Part shown: positions 36,899 to 46,150 of the stretch, piece after piece | How the letters are laid out: the number at the start of each line of letters is the position of its first letter | How positions within the stretch are numbered: position 1 is the first letter of the stretch | From: Chachezhania sediminis | GTDB taxonomy: Bacteria > Pseudomonadota > Alphaproteobacteria > Rhodobacterales > Rhodobacteraceae | Direction: 5' to 3' | Assembly: GCF_009765275.1 (NCBI RefSeq) | Contig: NZ_VOPH01000003.1 | Location: 1-64,000 of the forward strand | DNA: 64,000 bases | Notes under the pieces: model-generated | What the model saw: only the letters and a program-made list of their open reading frames with translations | Told to the model about the DNA's origin: nothing | Database searches by the model: none | Program-made: the position numbers and the translations under genes

Positions 36899-38077
36899 TC
36901 ACTGCAGGTCGGAAAAGGCGCGCTGCAGCCGGGTGACCGCATCCTCGATCCGCGCGCGCTGGGTGCCCAGGTTGAAGCGCAGGAAGGTCTGGCCGCCCAT
37001 GCCGAATGCCGGGCCTTGGTTCACGGCGATCTTGGCGTCCTGCTGGACGCGGTCGGTGAACTCTTCCCGGGTCATGCCGGTGCCGGTGAAGTCGAGCCAG
37101 GCCAGGTAGGTGCCTTCCAGCGCCATCGACTGCACGCCGGGGATCGCGTTCACGCCGGCATCGAAGACCTTCCGGTTCTCGTCCAGGTATTCCATCAGCG
37201 CATCGACCCAGGCGGCGCCTTCCGGGGAATAGGCGGTCATGGACGCCATCTGCCCGGCCGAGTTCGGCGAGATGTAGATCGCGCCCATGCGTTCCGCGAA
37301 TTTGGCCCGCAGCGCCTCGTCGGGGATGATAACGTTGCCGGTATGCAGGCCCGCCAGGTTAAAGGTCTTGGACGGCGCCGACAGCATCACCAGCCGGTCC
37401 AGCGCGGTCTCGTCGACCATGGCCATCGGGATGTGCTTCTGTCCGGGATAGATCAGGTCGTGGTGGATCTCGTCCGAGACAAGGATCAGGTCGTGTTTCC
37501 TGGCGAAGTCGGCCACGCCCTGCAGTTCCTCGCGCGTCCAGACGCGGCCGCCGGGATTGTGGGGCGAACACAGGATCAGCATTGTCTCGGACCCGTCCAG
37601 GATCGAATCGTAGCTGTCGAAATCCATGGTGTAACGGCCGTCTTCCAGCACCATCGGGCATTCGACGACGCGCCGGCCGGCCTGGTTAATCACCTTGGCA
37701 AAGGCGTGATAGACCGGGTTGAAGGTGACGATGCCGTCGCCCGGCTTGGTATAGGTATCCATGCACAGGCCGACGGCGTTGACGATGCCGGTGGTGGTAA
37801 AAATCCAGTCGGGCTGAATCTTCCAGCCGTGGCGGTTTTCCATCCACCAGCAAATCGCGGCGCGGTAGTCTTCTTCGATGCTGCTGTAGCCGTAATTTCC
37901 GGTGCGGCCCATCTCGGCCATGACGTCCCGCACGACCTGCGGCGGGCGGAAATCCATGTCGGCCACCCACATCGGCAGGCCGCCATCGGCCGAAACGCCG
38001 CAGAAGCTTTCCATCTTGTCCCATTTGGAACTGTATGTGCCGCGGCGGTCAAAAAGCGTGTCGAAATCGTATGTCAT
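36899..38077 (-). CDS. PatB/MalY-type C-S lyase (cystathionine beta-lyase-like aminotransferase)
   Basis: 392 residues from ATG 38077. PLP fold-type I with TTTGIVNAVGL, LILCSPHNPGGRVW, SDEIHHDL, and the PLP lysine in SAPSKTFNLAGLH. These match the MalY/PatB family, which cleaves cystathionine or related thioethers to a thiol, pyruvate and ammonia. Single gene, divergent from the deformylase cluster. Confidence 0.92.
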   Translation of the reverse strand: MTYDFDTLFDRRGTYSSKWDKMESFCGVSADGGLPMWVADMDFRPPQVVRDVMAEMGRTGNYGYSSIEEDYRAAICWWMENRHGWKIQPDWIFTTTGIVNAVGLCMDTYTKPGDGIVTFNPVYHAFAKVINQAGRRVVECPMVLEDGRYTMDFDSYDSILDGSETMLILCSPHNPGGRVWTREELQGVADFARKHDLILVSDEIHHDLIYPGQKHIPMAMVDETALDRLVMLSAPSKTFNLAGLHTGNVIIPDEALRAKFAERMGAIYISPNSAGQMASMTAYSPEGAAWVDALMEYLDENRKVFDAGVNAIPGVQSMALEGTYLAWLDFTGTGMTREEFTDRVQQDAKIAVNQGPAFGMGGQTFLRFNLGTQRARIEDAVTRLQRAFSDLQ

Positions 38078-38253
38078 TGAATGTCTTCCCGGGATCCCAT
38101 CCGGCGCAGACGCTGGGGTCTTGCGCGGCCGGATACAAGTCCGGATACCGGGATGCGCGCAGTTGACCCGACGTCGCCCTTGCATCCGGCGGTTGGCTGC
38201 CGCGCTGCAGCGACCGATTGCAGCGGGCCCCTTGATCGCCTAAATCGGCCTGT

Positions 38254-38772
38254 ATGAAACGCCCGATCCTGATCCATCCCGACCCGCGCCTGAAGAAGGT
38301 CGCAGCCCCGGTCGCCGACCTGTCGGATGACCTGCGGACGCTGGCCGACGACATGCTGGAAACCATGTACAACGCGCCCGGCATCGGGCTGGCTGCGCCG
38401 CAGGTCGGCGTGCTGGACCGGCTGATCGTGCTGGACTGCGTGAAAGAGGACGACGCACCGCCGCGTCCGCTGATCATGTTCAATCCGCAGATCGTCGCCC
38501 AGTCCGACAAGCTCAACACTTACGAGGAAGGCTGCCTGTCGATCCCCGACGAATATGCCGACGTGACCCGCCCGGCCGAGGCCGAGGTTGCCTGGATCGA
38601 CCGCAACGGGAATACGCAGCAGGAGGTCTTCACCGGCCTCTGGGCGACCTGCGTCCAGCACGAGATCGACCACCTGGACGGCAAGCTGTTCATCGACTAC
38701 CTGAAGCCGATGAAGCGGCAGATGATCACCCGGCGGATGCAGAAGCTGAAGCGCGAACGGGCGCGGGTCTGA
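38254..38772 (+). CDS. def: Peptide deformylase (first copy)
   Basis: 172 residues. All three catalytic motifs are intact: GIGLAAPQVG, EEGCLS with the metal-binding Cys, and QHEIDHLDG with the two His ligands and catalytic Glu. It removes the formyl group from nascent proteins. It is the first of three tandem paralogues followed by fmt, and is the canonical one. Confidence 0.97.
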   Translation: MKRPILIHPDPRLKKVAAPVADLSDDLRTLADDMLETMYNAPGIGLAAPQVGVLDRLIVLDCVKEDDAPPRPLIMFNPQIVAQSDKLNTYEEGCLSIPDEYADVTRPAEAEVAWIDRNGNTQQEVFTGLWATCVQHEIDHLDGKLFIDYLKPMKRQMITRRMQKLKRERARV

Positions 38773-39273
38773 ATGCCGCTGCTGCCGATCCTCTTCTGGC
38801 CCGACGAGCGCCTGTCGCAACCCTGCGCCGAGGTCGCCGATCCGACCGCCACGGCGGATCTGGTCGCCGACATGTTCGAAACGATGTATGCTGCCCCCGG
38901 TCGCGGGCTGGCCGGTCCGCAGGTGGGCCGGATGCTGCGGCTTTTCGTGATGGACACGACCTGGAAGACCAGCGCGGGCACGCCGGTCGCCTGTATCAAC
39001 CCGGTGATCGTCGCGAAATCCGACCAGCTGGTCACAGGGACCGAGGCCTGCCTGTCCATCCCCGGGGTCGATATGCTTGTCCCCCGGTCGGAATGGATCG
39101 ACATGGAATGGATGGATGTCGAAGGTCAGCGCCATGTCGAACGGCTGACCGGCTTCGACGCGATCTGCGCCCAGCATGAATACGACCACCTTGACGGCAT
39201 CGTGATCTTCGACCGCCTGCCCGACGAAGACCGCGCCCGCAAGGAAAGCGCCTACGAGGCCCACCGCCAATGA
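38773..39273 (+). CDS. Peptide deformylase paralogue (second copy)
   Basis: 166 residues, starting one base after the first stop. Motifs are mostly conserved: GRGLAGPQVG (second Ala to Gly), EACLS (Gly to Ala) with Cys kept, and QHEYDHLDG with Glu and both His kept. Likely catalytically competent, possibly with different substrate range. It overlaps the next paralogue by 4 bases (ATGA). Confidence 0.92.
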   Translation: MPLLPILFWPDERLSQPCAEVADPTATADLVADMFETMYAAPGRGLAGPQVGRMLRLFVMDTTWKTSAGTPVACINPVIVAKSDQLVTGTEACLSIPGVDMLVPRSEWIDMEWMDVEGQRHVERLTGFDAICAQHEYDHLDGIVIFDRLPDEDRARKESAYEAHRQ

Positions 39274-39773
39274 CTGTCCGCCCCTGCATCCCCTGGCCCG
39301 ACCCGCGGCTGAAGAAGACCGCCATCGAGGTCGGCGAGGTCACGGACGAAATCCGGGCGATCTGGCGCGACATGATCGACACGATGGAAGCGATGCCCGG
39401 CGTGGGCCTGGCCGCCCCCCAGATCGGCATCATGCTGCGGCTGGCGGTGGTCGATGCGTCCTCCGAACGGGGCAAGGCCATCCGGCTGGCAAACCCGGAG
39501 ATCCTGCATGCCTCGGTCCAGCTGCGCCCGCACGAGGAAGCCAGCCCGAACCTGCCCGGTGTGTCCGCCACCATCGAACGGCCCCGGGCGGTGACGGTCC
39601 GCTATCTGGATGAAACCGGCGCCGTGACCGAACGCGATTTCGTGGGGCTGGAGGCGACGAGCGTCCAGCATCAGATCGACCACCTGAACGGCAAGCTGTA
39701 TTTCGACCACCTGTCCCGCACGAAGCGGGACATGCTGATCAAGAAGGCGCGCAAGCTGGCGGGGGCGGGCTGA
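39270..39773 (+). CDS. Peptide deformylase-like protein (third copy, degenerate active site)
   Basis: 167 residues. Motif 1 is intact ([10 protein letters not shown]), but the EGCLS motif is replaced by EEASPNLPG, so the metal-binding Cys is lost, and HExDH is HQIDHLNG, with the catalytic Glu changed to Gln. Two essential features are missing while the fold is clearly kept and the gene is tightly embedded between def and fmt (TGATG with fmt). It is unlikely to deformylate; a regulatory or binding role is inferred. Confidence 0.88.
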   Translation: MTVRPCIPWPDPRLKKTAIEVGEVTDEIRAIWRDMIDTMEAMPGVGLAAPQIGIMLRLAVVDASSERGKAIRLANPEILHASVQLRPHEEASPNLPGVSATIERPRAVTVRYLDETGAVTERDFVGLEATSVQHQIDHLNGKLYFDHLSRTKRDMLIKKARKLAGAG

Positions 39774-40678
39774 TGCGCGTCGTCTTCATGGGCACGCCGG
39801 ACTTTTCCGTCCCGGTCCTGCAGGCACTGGTCGATGCAGGACATGAGATTGCCGCCGTCTATTGCCAGCCGCCGCGCCCGGCCGGGCGGGGGAAGAAGCC
39901 GCGCCCCTCTCCGGTGCAGGCCAGGGCCGAGGCGCTGGGGCTGGAGGTTCGCTACCCCGTGTCCCTGAAAGGGGCGGAGGCGCAGGCGGACTTCGCGGCG
40001 CTTCAGGCGGACGTGGCAGTGGTCGTGGCCTATGGGCTGATCCTGCCGCAGGCGGTGCTGGACGCACCGAAGGCGGGCTGCCTGAACATCCATGCCAGCC
40101 TTTTGCCCCGCTGGCGGGGCGCCGCACCGATCCACCGGGCGATCATGGCGGGCGACGCGGAAACCGGTGTCTGCATCATGCAGATGGAAGCCGGGCTGGA
40201 CACCGGCCCGGTGCTGTTGCGCCGTGCGGTCAGGATCGGGGCCGAGGAAACCACGGCCGACCTTCACGACCGCCTGTCGGCGTTGGGCGCCGCGGCGATC
40301 GTCGAGGCGCTGGAGCAGTTGCCGGACCTGATGGCAGAACCGCAGCCCGAGGACGGCGTGACCTACGCTTCGAAGATCGACAAGGCCGAGGCCCGGATCG
40401 ACTGGTCGGCCCCGGCCGAAACGGTCAACCGCCAGATCCGTGGCCTGTCGCCTTTCCCAGGGGCATGGGTCGAGATCGACGGCGAGCGGGTGAAGATCCT
40501 GGCGTCCCGGCTGGGGGCCGGCGCGGGTGCGCCGGGGCAGGTCCTGGACGATGCGCTGACGGTCGCCTGCGGGACCGGCGCCGTGACGCTGACGCGCTTG
40601 CAGCGGGCGGGCAAGGCTGCGCAGGATGCCGATACGTTCCTGCGCGGCTGGCCGATTGCGGCGGGCGCGCAGCTTTGA
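39773..40678 (+). CDS. fmt: Methionyl-tRNA formyltransferase
   Basis: 301 residues from ATG 39773, overlapping the third deformylase-like gene. It formylates initiator Met-tRNA with 10-formyl-THF. Signatures: [11 protein letters not shown] at the start, [16 protein letters not shown] with the catalytic Asn and His, and [11 protein letters not shown]. The C-terminal OB-like domain is present. The def-fmt pairing is the usual arrangement. Confidence 0.97.
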   Translation: MRVVFMGTPDFSVPVLQALVDAGHEIAAVYCQPPRPAGRGKKPRPSPVQARAEALGLEVRYPVSLKGAEAQADFAALQADVAVVVAYGLILPQAVLDAPKAGCLNIHASLLPRWRGAAPIHRAIMAGDAETGVCIMQMEAGLDTGPVLLRRAVRIGAEETTADLHDRLSALGAAAIVEALEQLPDLMAEPQPEDGVTYASKIDKAEARIDWSAPAETVNRQIRGLSPFPGAWVEIDGERVKILASRLGAGAGAPGQVLDDALTVACGTGAVTLTRLQRAGKAAQDADTFLRGWPIAAGAQL

Positions 40679-40690
40679 AAGGGGACCGCC

Positions 40691-40927
40691 ATGTACCTGA
40701 CGCTGATGGGCACGGTCGTGATCGCGATGATCGTGGCCTATGCCTCGGAACGGACCGGGTTCACCCATAACGGCGTGATCCCGTCGATGATCATCTGCAT
40801 CGGCGGCGCATTCCTGTTCTATTTCGTGCGGATCATGTTCGGCTTCGGCTTTCACAGCCACGGCCTGAACGCCATCGTTTCGGCCGTCGGTGCGCTGGTG
40901 ATCGTTCCGACCAGGTGGAGGAAATAG
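40691..40927 (+). CDS. Small membrane protein
   Basis: 78 residues from ATG 40691, preceded by AAAGGGGACC. Three hydrophobic stretches (starting near residues 3, 31 and 59) suggest an inner-membrane protein. No family assigned. It is followed after 4 bases by another small membrane protein. Confidence 0.65.
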   Translation: MYLTLMGTVVIAMIVAYASERTGFTHNGVIPSMIICIGGAFLFYFVRIMFGFGFHSHGLNAIVSAVGALVIVPTRWRK

Positions 40928-40931
40928 GCCG

Positions 40932-41171
40932 ATGATGTGGCTTCTGTGGTGGATCATCGTGGGCGGCGCGGCGGGGTTCATCGCCACGCGCCTGCTGGAC
41001 CTTCAGACCGGCCCCGTCGCCACGGTGGCCATCGGCATCGGCGGCGCGCTGGTGGGGGGCTTCGTCCTGAAGGTCGCGCTGTCCTTCCTGGGCCTTTTTG
41101 CCGGGATCCTCGGCGCCGTGCTGGGCGCGATCGCGCTGATCTGGCTGTGGCAGGTGGTGGCCGGCCGCTAG
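40932..41171 (+). CDS. GlsB/YeaQ/YmgE-like small membrane protein
   Basis: 79 residues with three hydrophobic helices rich in Gly and Ala (WWIIVGGAAGFIA, GIGGALVGGFVL, GAVLGAIALIWLW). This matches the transglycosylase-associated protein family named after GlsB/YeaQ, whose function is not settled. Same strand and adjacent to the previous gene; convergent with rnhA. Confidence 0.7.
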   Translation: MMWLLWWIIVGGAAGFIATRLLDLQTGPVATVAIGIGGALVGGFVLKVALSFLGLFAGILGAVLGAIALIWLWQVVAGR

Positions 41172-41196
41172 GCCGACGCCGCCTTCGCCACGGCAT

Positions 41197-41649
41197 TCAG
41201 CCCTTGAAGGGCTTCATGCCGGCCCGCGCCAGTTCGTCGGCGCGTTCGTTTTCCGGGTGGCCGGCATGGCCTTTGACCCATTTCCAGGTCACCTTGTGGC
41301 GGGCCTGCGCCTCGTCCAGGCGCTGCCAGAGTTCGACATTCTTCACCGGTTTCTTGTCGGCCGTCTTCCAGCCGTTCTTCTTCCAGCCGAAGATCCAGCC
41401 GGTCACGCCGTTCTTCACATAGGCGCTGTCGGTGACGACGGTGATGATCGAGGCGCGTTCCAGAGCCTCAAGCGCCGAGATGGCAGCCAGAAGCTCCATC
41501 CGGTTGTTGGTGGTGTGGGCCTCGCCGCCCTTCAGCTCGCGTTCCTTCATGACGGTCTCGCCGTCCTTGGCCTGCAGCAGGGCGCCCCACCCGCCGGGGC
41601 CGGGATTGCCGGAGCACGCTCCGTCGGTGAAGGCGTAGAGGTCTGTCAT
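41197..41649 (-). CDS. rnhA: Ribonuclease HI
   Basis: 150 residues, complete. Active-site acidic residues are visible: Asp in [15 protein letters not shown], Glu in NRMELLA, Asp in VVTDSAYVK, and the late Asp in NERADELAR. It removes the RNA strand of RNA-DNA hybrids. Last gene on its strand before a convergent pair of small membrane proteins. Confidence 0.97.
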   Translation of the reverse strand: MTDLYAFTDGACSGNPGPGGWGALLQAKDGETVMKERELKGGEAHTTNNRMELLAAISALEALERASIITVVTDSAYVKNGVTGWIFGWKKNGWKTADKKPVKNVELWQRLDEAQARHKVTWKWVKGHAGHPENERADELARAGMKPFKG

Positions 41650-41839
41650 GTCGCGGTTCGTCCCGTCTTGTCGTCGTTCATAAGGCGTCGATCGCCGGAT
41701 GTTGCCCGCGGCGGCCCGCCCATGGCGGATCCTTCGGATCCGCCTCCCACCCGCGTCGGATCCCTGCGGGATTCTCCTTGTCGCCACCGGCGCGATCCTT
41801 TTTGTGCAGGGTCGCGCTGGCGGGGCGGGGCAGGGGCGG

Positions 41840-42292
41840 TCAGAGGAAGGCCGAAACGGCCAGGCAGGCGCAGGTCACCAGCGTCACCGGCACCCGCAGG
41901 CGCAGCCACCAGCGGGGTGTCAGATCCCAGTTCTGGAAGGCCATGTCCAGTACAAGCAGTCCGGCAAAACCGATCAGCAGGTTCAGCGAGGCGGAAACCG
42001 GTCCGTTCCCTGTCATCAGGAAGGCCCAGGCTGCCGGCACCGCGGCGAAGACATAGGCCAGCGCCGGCACGCCTTCGCGATGCTTGGCGCAGAAACCCCA
42101 CAGGATGCCGGAATGGAAGGACAGCATCACCGCGCCGAAGAAAAGCTGCACGTAAGGTCCGATGAAGCGCGGGCCCAGCACCTGGCTGCCCCAGCTGCCA
42201 AGCGCCCCGGAAAGATAGCTGGCCGCGCCCCAAAGGAACGGCACCAGCGTCACCGCACTGAGCAGGAGGATGGAACGGGGAACGCCGGTCAT
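41840..42292 (-). CDS. DUF3429 family membrane protein
   Basis: 150 residues with about five hydrophobic helices. The central [15 protein letters not shown] motif is typical of DUF3429. Function unknown. The start overlaps the stop of the LysE-type gene (ATGA), so it belongs to the ispH operon. Confidence 0.82.
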   Translation of the reverse strand: MTGVPRSILLLSAVTLVPFLWGAASYLSGALGSWGSQVLGPRFIGPYVQLFFGAVMLSFHSGILWGFCAKHREGVPALAYVFAAVPAAWAFLMTGNGPVSASLNLLIGFAGLLVLDMAFQNWDLTPRWWLRLRVPVTLVTCACLAVSAFL

Positions 42293-42903
42293 GCGCGTTC
42301 CAGCGCCAGCCGGGCGGCCAGCGCCGCGAAGATCGCAGCGAAGGACCGGTTCAGCCAGCGCAGGACCCGTTCCGAGCCCAGGATGTATTGCCGGGCCGTG
42401 GCGGCAAAAAGACCGTAAAGGACGAAGACCGCGAAGGTCAGCCCCATGAAGACACCGCCCAGCAGGCCCATTTCCAGCGTCGCCGTTTCCGGCACGCCGC
42501 TGAGGAAAGGTGGCAGGAGTGCAAGGAAGAAGAGCGACAGTTTCGGGTTCAAAATGTTGATCAGCGCTCCGCGCCAGGCGATGCGCGGTCCCTTCTGCCG
42601 GACCGGATCGGCCGACACCGACAGCGCGCCGCCGGACCGCAGCGCCTGCCAGGCGAGGTAGAGCAGGTAGGCCACGCCGGCCGCCTTCACCACCTGGAAG
42701 GCCAGGGCCGAGGAATGCAGCAGCGCCGCCAGCCCCAGCATCGCGGCCAGAAGGTGCGGCACGATCCCGAAGGTGCAGCCGAGCGCCGCCCAAAGGGCCG
42801 CCCGTCGGCCCTGACCCAGCCCCATGGCCAGTGTGTAAAGAACGCCCGTCCCAGGGGCCACAACGACGACAAGGGCGGTCAGAAGGAACTGGATCGAAAT
42901 CAT
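42289..42903 (-). CDS. LysE family exporter
   Basis: 204 residues from ATG 42903. The signature [15 protein letters not shown] near the start (PGP replaced by PGT) and [18 protein letters not shown] identify the family. About six hydrophobic segments. It overlaps ispH by 4 bases upstream and the DUF3429 gene downstream. Substrate unknown. Confidence 0.88.
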   Translation of the reverse strand: MISIQFLLTALVVVVAPGTGVLYTLAMGLGQGRRAALWAALGCTFGIVPHLLAAMLGLAALLHSSALAFQVVKAAGVAYLLYLAWQALRSGGALSVSADPVRQKGPRIAWRGALINILNPKLSLFFLALLPPFLSGVPETATLEMGLLGGVFMGLTFAVFVLYGLFAATARQYILGSERVLRWLNRSFAAIFAALAARLALERA

Positions 42904-43865
42904 GTCACGGGCTCTCCGGCACCCTGCCGCAGGACCCGCGGCACCTTGAATTCGACATTCTCGACCGCCGTCTCGACCACCTTCACGGTCACGTCGAAAC
43001 GGTCGCGGAAGGCGTCGATCACCTCTTCCACCAGGGTTTCCGGGGCGGAGGCACCGGCGGTGATACCGACGCTTTTCACCGGGCCAAGGGCGCGCCAGTC
43101 GATATCGCCCGCGCGCTGGACCAGTTGGGAATAGCTGCACCCGGCGCGCGCGCCGACCTCGACCAGGCGGCGGGAGTTCGACGAGTTGGGGGCGCCAACG
43201 ACCAGGATCGCCTCGACCTCAGGTGCCATGGCCTTGACCGATGCCTGCCGGTTGGTCGTGGCATAACAGATGTCTTCCTTGTGGGGGCCGACGATCTGGG
43301 GAAAACGGTCGTGCAGCGCGGCCACGATACCGGCGGTGTCGTCGACCGAGAGCGTCGTCTGAGTGACATAGGCCAGTTTCGACGGATCGCGGACCTGGAC
43401 GGTCGCCACATCATCCACGGTTTCGACCAGCAGGACCTCACCATCCGGAAGCTGGCCCATGGTGCCGATGGTTTCCGGGTGGCCGGCATGTCCGATCATG
43501 ATCATCTGAAGGCCGTTGTCGGCATGACGCTGCGCTTCGATATGGACCTTGGACACCAGAGGGCAGGTGGCGTCGACAAATACCATCTCGCGCCGCGAGG
43601 CTTCGGCCGGGACGGATTTCGGCACGCCATGGGCGGAAAAGATGACGGGGCGGTCGGTGGGGGCCTCGTCCAGTTCCTCGACGAAGACGGCGCCCTTGGC
43701 GCGCAGCCCGTCGACTACGTACTTGTTGTGGACGATCTCGTGCCGGACATAGACCGGGGCGCCCCATTTCTCCAACGCCATCTCGACGATCTTGATGGCG
43801 CGGTCCACCCCGGCACAGAACCCGCGCGGGGCAGCAAGGTGAAGCGTGAGAGGCGGTTTCGGCAT
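42900..43865 (-). CDS. ispH: 4-hydroxy-3-methylbut-2-enyl diphosphate reductase
   Basis: 321 residues. IspH makes IPP and DMAPP in the last step of the MEP pathway with a [4Fe-4S] cluster. Cluster Cys residues are visible in [11 protein letters not shown], in [11 protein letters not shown] and in [10 protein letters not shown]. Other motifs are SAHGVPKS and [14 protein letters not shown]. First gene of a three-gene operon with LysE-type and DUF3429 genes. Confidence 0.96.
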   Translation of the reverse strand: MPKPPLTLHLAAPRGFCAGVDRAIKIVEMALEKWGAPVYVRHEIVHNKYVVDGLRAKGAVFVEELDEAPTDRPVIFSAHGVPKSVPAEASRREMVFVDATCPLVSKVHIEAQRHADNGLQMIMIGHAGHPETIGTMGQLPDGEVLLVETVDDVATVQVRDPSKLAYVTQTTLSVDDTAGIVAALHDRFPQIVGPHKEDICYATTNRQASVKAMAPEVEAILVVGAPNSSNSRRLVEVGARAGCSYSQLVQRAGDIDWRALGPVKSVGITAGASAPETLVEEVIDAFRDRFDVTVKVVETAVENVEFKVPRVLRQGAGEPVT

Positions 43866-44193
43866 CGGTCGCGGACCCTTTCCTGCGGCCTCGTGCCGGG
43901 CGTCGATGCGGGCCGATCCCTGGGCCCCGCGGCTTTTGGATCGGATGCGGCGACGCCCGGGTCGGCCGTGGCGAATTCAGGAAATAGGTCTAGGCAATGC
44001 GGGCGGCTGCGTCCAGAGCGGACCGGTGCCCATGCAAACCGGCGCCGGTTCGGAAACGGCCGCGGCAGGGTCAGGGCGGAGCCCTGAAACACAAGCGCCG
44101 ATGCCCCCAGTTGCACCGGCCCCTGTTCCTGTCTTCAAGATCGACCGCGGCAGGGCGGACGGGCTGATCCCGGCGCGGGGCCGGGCGTAAGGA
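43866..44193. other. Intergenic region between ispH and the NYN gene
   Basis: 328 bp between two minus-strand genes. GC-rich, with no supported gene, hairpin terminator or repeat. It should contain the ispH promoter; no clear motif found. Confidence 0.4.
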
Positions 44194-44781
44194 TCAGCGG
44201 CTGTTCGCCGCGACGCGGGGTTCCGCGGTCGAACGGTCGTCGGCCGAATGATCGCGCGGCGGGCGGCCGATCACGTCCTTCAGGTCGTCGAGTTCGATGA
44301 AATTGTCGGCCTGGCGGCGCAGGTCGTCGGAAATCATCGGCGGCTGGCTGCGGATCGTCGATACGACGGAAACGCGGACACCCTGCCGTTGCAGGCTTTC
44401 CACCAGCGGACGGAAGTCGCCGTCACCGGAGAAGAGCACGATATGATCCACGCGCGGGGCAAGTTCCATGGCATCGACGGTCAGTTCGATATCCATGTTG
44501 CCCTTCACCTTCCGGCGGCCCATGCTGTCGGTGTATTCCTTGGCCGGCTTCGTCACCATGGTGAAGCCGTTATAATGAAGCCAGTCGACCAGCGGGCGAA
44601 TCGGGGAATACTCGTCGTTTTCCAGAAGGGCGGTATAGTAGAAGGCCCGCAGAAGCTTGCCCCTGCGCATGAATTCCTGGCGCAAAAGCTTGTAGTCGAT
44701 GTCGAAGCCCAGAGCCTTGGCGGCGGCATACAGATTGGAACCGTCGATGAACAGCGCGAGCCGTTCGTCCTTGTAAAACAT
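44194..44781 (-). CDS. LabA-like NYN domain protein (DUF88)
   Basis: 195 residues from ATG 44781. NYN (PIN-like) nuclease features: ALFIDGSNLYAAA with the first Asp, KGNMDIELTVDAM with acidic residues, and LFSGDGDFRPLVESLQRQG with the Asp pair. It is a likely RNA-targeting nuclease or regulator. The C-terminal 35 residues are polar and Arg-rich. It is divergent from folK; an AT-rich gap at 44782-44860 probably holds both promoters. Confidence 0.9.
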   Translation of the reverse strand: MFYKDERLALFIDGSNLYAAAKALGFDIDYKLLRQEFMRRGKLLRAFYYTALLENDEYSPIRPLVDWLHYNGFTMVTKPAKEYTDSMGRRKVKGNMDIELTVDAMELAPRVDHIVLFSGDGDFRPLVESLQRQGVRVSVVSTIRSQPPMISDDLRRQADNFIELDDLKDVIGRPPRDHSADDRSTAEPRVAANSR

Positions 44782-44915
44782 TTAATTTTCCTTCCAAAAA
44801 AACTGTTCCGCCAATGGATTTGCGGTGTGAGTGGGGCATTGGCGAAACTGTATATGCAAAGTAGAGAGCCTGCTCTCGGTCGCAAGGGCAATCCGTGGGG
44901 GAGCTCCGGACAGAA

Positions 44916-45485
44916 ATGACAGGTCGTCTAATGGAATATGTGGTGGCTTTGGGTGCGAATTTGGAGAGCAAATACGGCCCTCCGGCGCAAACGCACGCAG
45001 CGGCACTTTGCGAACTGGGACGAGAGGGGCTGAAACTGACAGCCCTGAGCAGATTCTATCGCACGCCTTTCTTTCCAAGCGGTAAAGGACCCGACTTCGT
45101 CAACGCCGTGGCGGTGCTGGCGGCAGAGATGGGGCCCGAGGACGCCCTGGCAACGCTGCACAGGATCGAGGCGTCGTTCGGGCGGGAACGCAGGGGGCGC
45201 TGGCAGGCCCGGCCGCTGGATCTGGACCTGCTTGCGGCAGGGGGCGAGATCCGGCCCGACGCGGCGACAGTGCGGGCCTGGATGGATCTGGCGCCGGAGA
45301 AACAGGCGGTCGAGGCGCCGGCGGAACTGATCCTGCCGCATCCCCGCCTGCAGGAGCGGGCCTTTGTCCTGGTGCCGATGTGCGACGTGGCGGGCGACTG
45401 GGTGCATCCGATCCTGGGCCTGACCGCGCGGCAGATGTGCGCGGCCCTGCCACAGGCCGACCGGGAGGACGCAAAAGCCATGTGA
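44916..45485 (+). CDS. folK: 2-amino-4-hydroxy-6-hydroxymethyldihydropteridine pyrophosphokinase
   Basis: 189 residues from ATG 44916; GTG 44895 and ATG 44931 are alternatives. HPPK transfers pyrophosphate from ATP to the pterin in folate synthesis. Motifs: ALGANL near the start, SRFYRTPFFPSGKGPDFVNAV, and RWQARPLDLDLL, where the metal-binding Asp residues lie, then PHPRLQERAFVL. Slightly longer than the E. coli enzyme. Confidence 0.94.
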   Translation: MTGRLMEYVVALGANLESKYGPPAQTHAAALCELGREGLKLTALSRFYRTPFFPSGKGPDFVNAVAVLAAEMGPEDALATLHRIEASFGRERRGRWQARPLDLDLLAAGGEIRPDAATVRAWMDLAPEKQAVEAPAELILPHPRLQERAFVLVPMCDVAGDWVHPILGLTARQMCAALPQADREDAKAM

Positions 45486-45716
45486 GCCTGTGTCATGCGA
45501 TCCTGGCGGATGTGAACGCCGGACCGGCGCCCGCCCGCAGCGGCCCCACCGACCCTTCGGCCGGAAACCTGCAGTTCGCCCTTGCCGCTGCAGGCGGACG
45601 TCCGGGCGGGGCTGCGGGGGCGGGAATGCGGGGGCAAGTATGGCCCGGAGCAGGGGGGGCGACGGACAGGCGGCGAAGCTTCGCCCGCCGAATGGGCCGA
45701 TTGCAGGGAAACTTGC
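45486..45716. other. GC-rich spacer upstream of the rpoZ promoter
   Basis: About 230 bp with no supported gene. It leads into an AT-richer promoter segment directly upstream of rpoZ. Confidence 0.4.
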
Positions 45717-45745
45717 TTGTCAAGCCACACAATCGCCATTACATA
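45717..45745 (+). promoter_or_regulatory. Sigma-70-type promoter of the rpoZ-rel operon
   Basis: TTGTCA at 45717-45722 and TACATA at 45740-45745 with an ideal 17-base spacer, 38 bases before the rpoZ start. The surrounding segment is AT-richer than its flanks. Confidence 0.65.
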
Positions 45746-45783
45746 GGCGGTCTCCTGATCAGACCTAGACATTGGAGTGCGGC

Positions 45784-46137
45784 ATGGCGCGCGTGACGGT
45801 CGAAGATTGCGTCGACAAAGTTCCGAACCGGTTCGAACTGGTGATGCTCGCCGCCCACCGGGCGCGGGAAATCTCTGCCGGCTCCGAGATCACGATCGAT
45901 CGTGACAACGACAAGAATCCTGTCGTGGCTCTTCGCGAGATCGCGGAAGAGACGCAGAGCGCGGAACTTCTGCGCGAGCGCCTGATCGAGAGCAACCAGA
46001 GCCAGAACGAGATCGACGAGCCGGAAGAAGATTCCATGGCGGTCCTGATGGGCGCCGAGAGCGACAAACCGGCCGACGACGACATGTCGGAAGAAAAGCT
46101 CCTGCGTGCCCTGATGGAGGCGCAGGGCCAGGGCTGA
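45784..46137 (+). CDS. rpoZ: DNA-directed RNA polymerase omega subunit
   Basis: 117 residues from ATG 45784, with GGAG upstream; an earlier in-frame ATG at 45772 is less likely. It begins MARVTVEDC with the conserved [16 protein letters not shown] and [10 protein letters not shown] segments of omega. The acidic C-terminal extension is typical of alphaproteobacteria. It helps assemble RNA polymerase and, with rel next door, forms the classic rpoZ-rel pair, since omega is part of a ppGpp site. Confidence 0.96.
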   Translation: MARVTVEDCVDKVPNRFELVMLAAHRAREISAGSEITIDRDNDKNPVVALREIAEETQSAELLRERLIESNQSQNEIDEPEEDSMAVLMGAESDKPADDDMSEEKLLRALMEAQGQG

Positions 46138-46150
46138 GGTCCCCCGTGCG

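Noticed and set aside
43866-44193. Plus-strand open frame between ispH and the NYN gene
   Set aside because: No ribosome binding site, low-complexity Pro/Ala/Gly translation, and no family resemblance.
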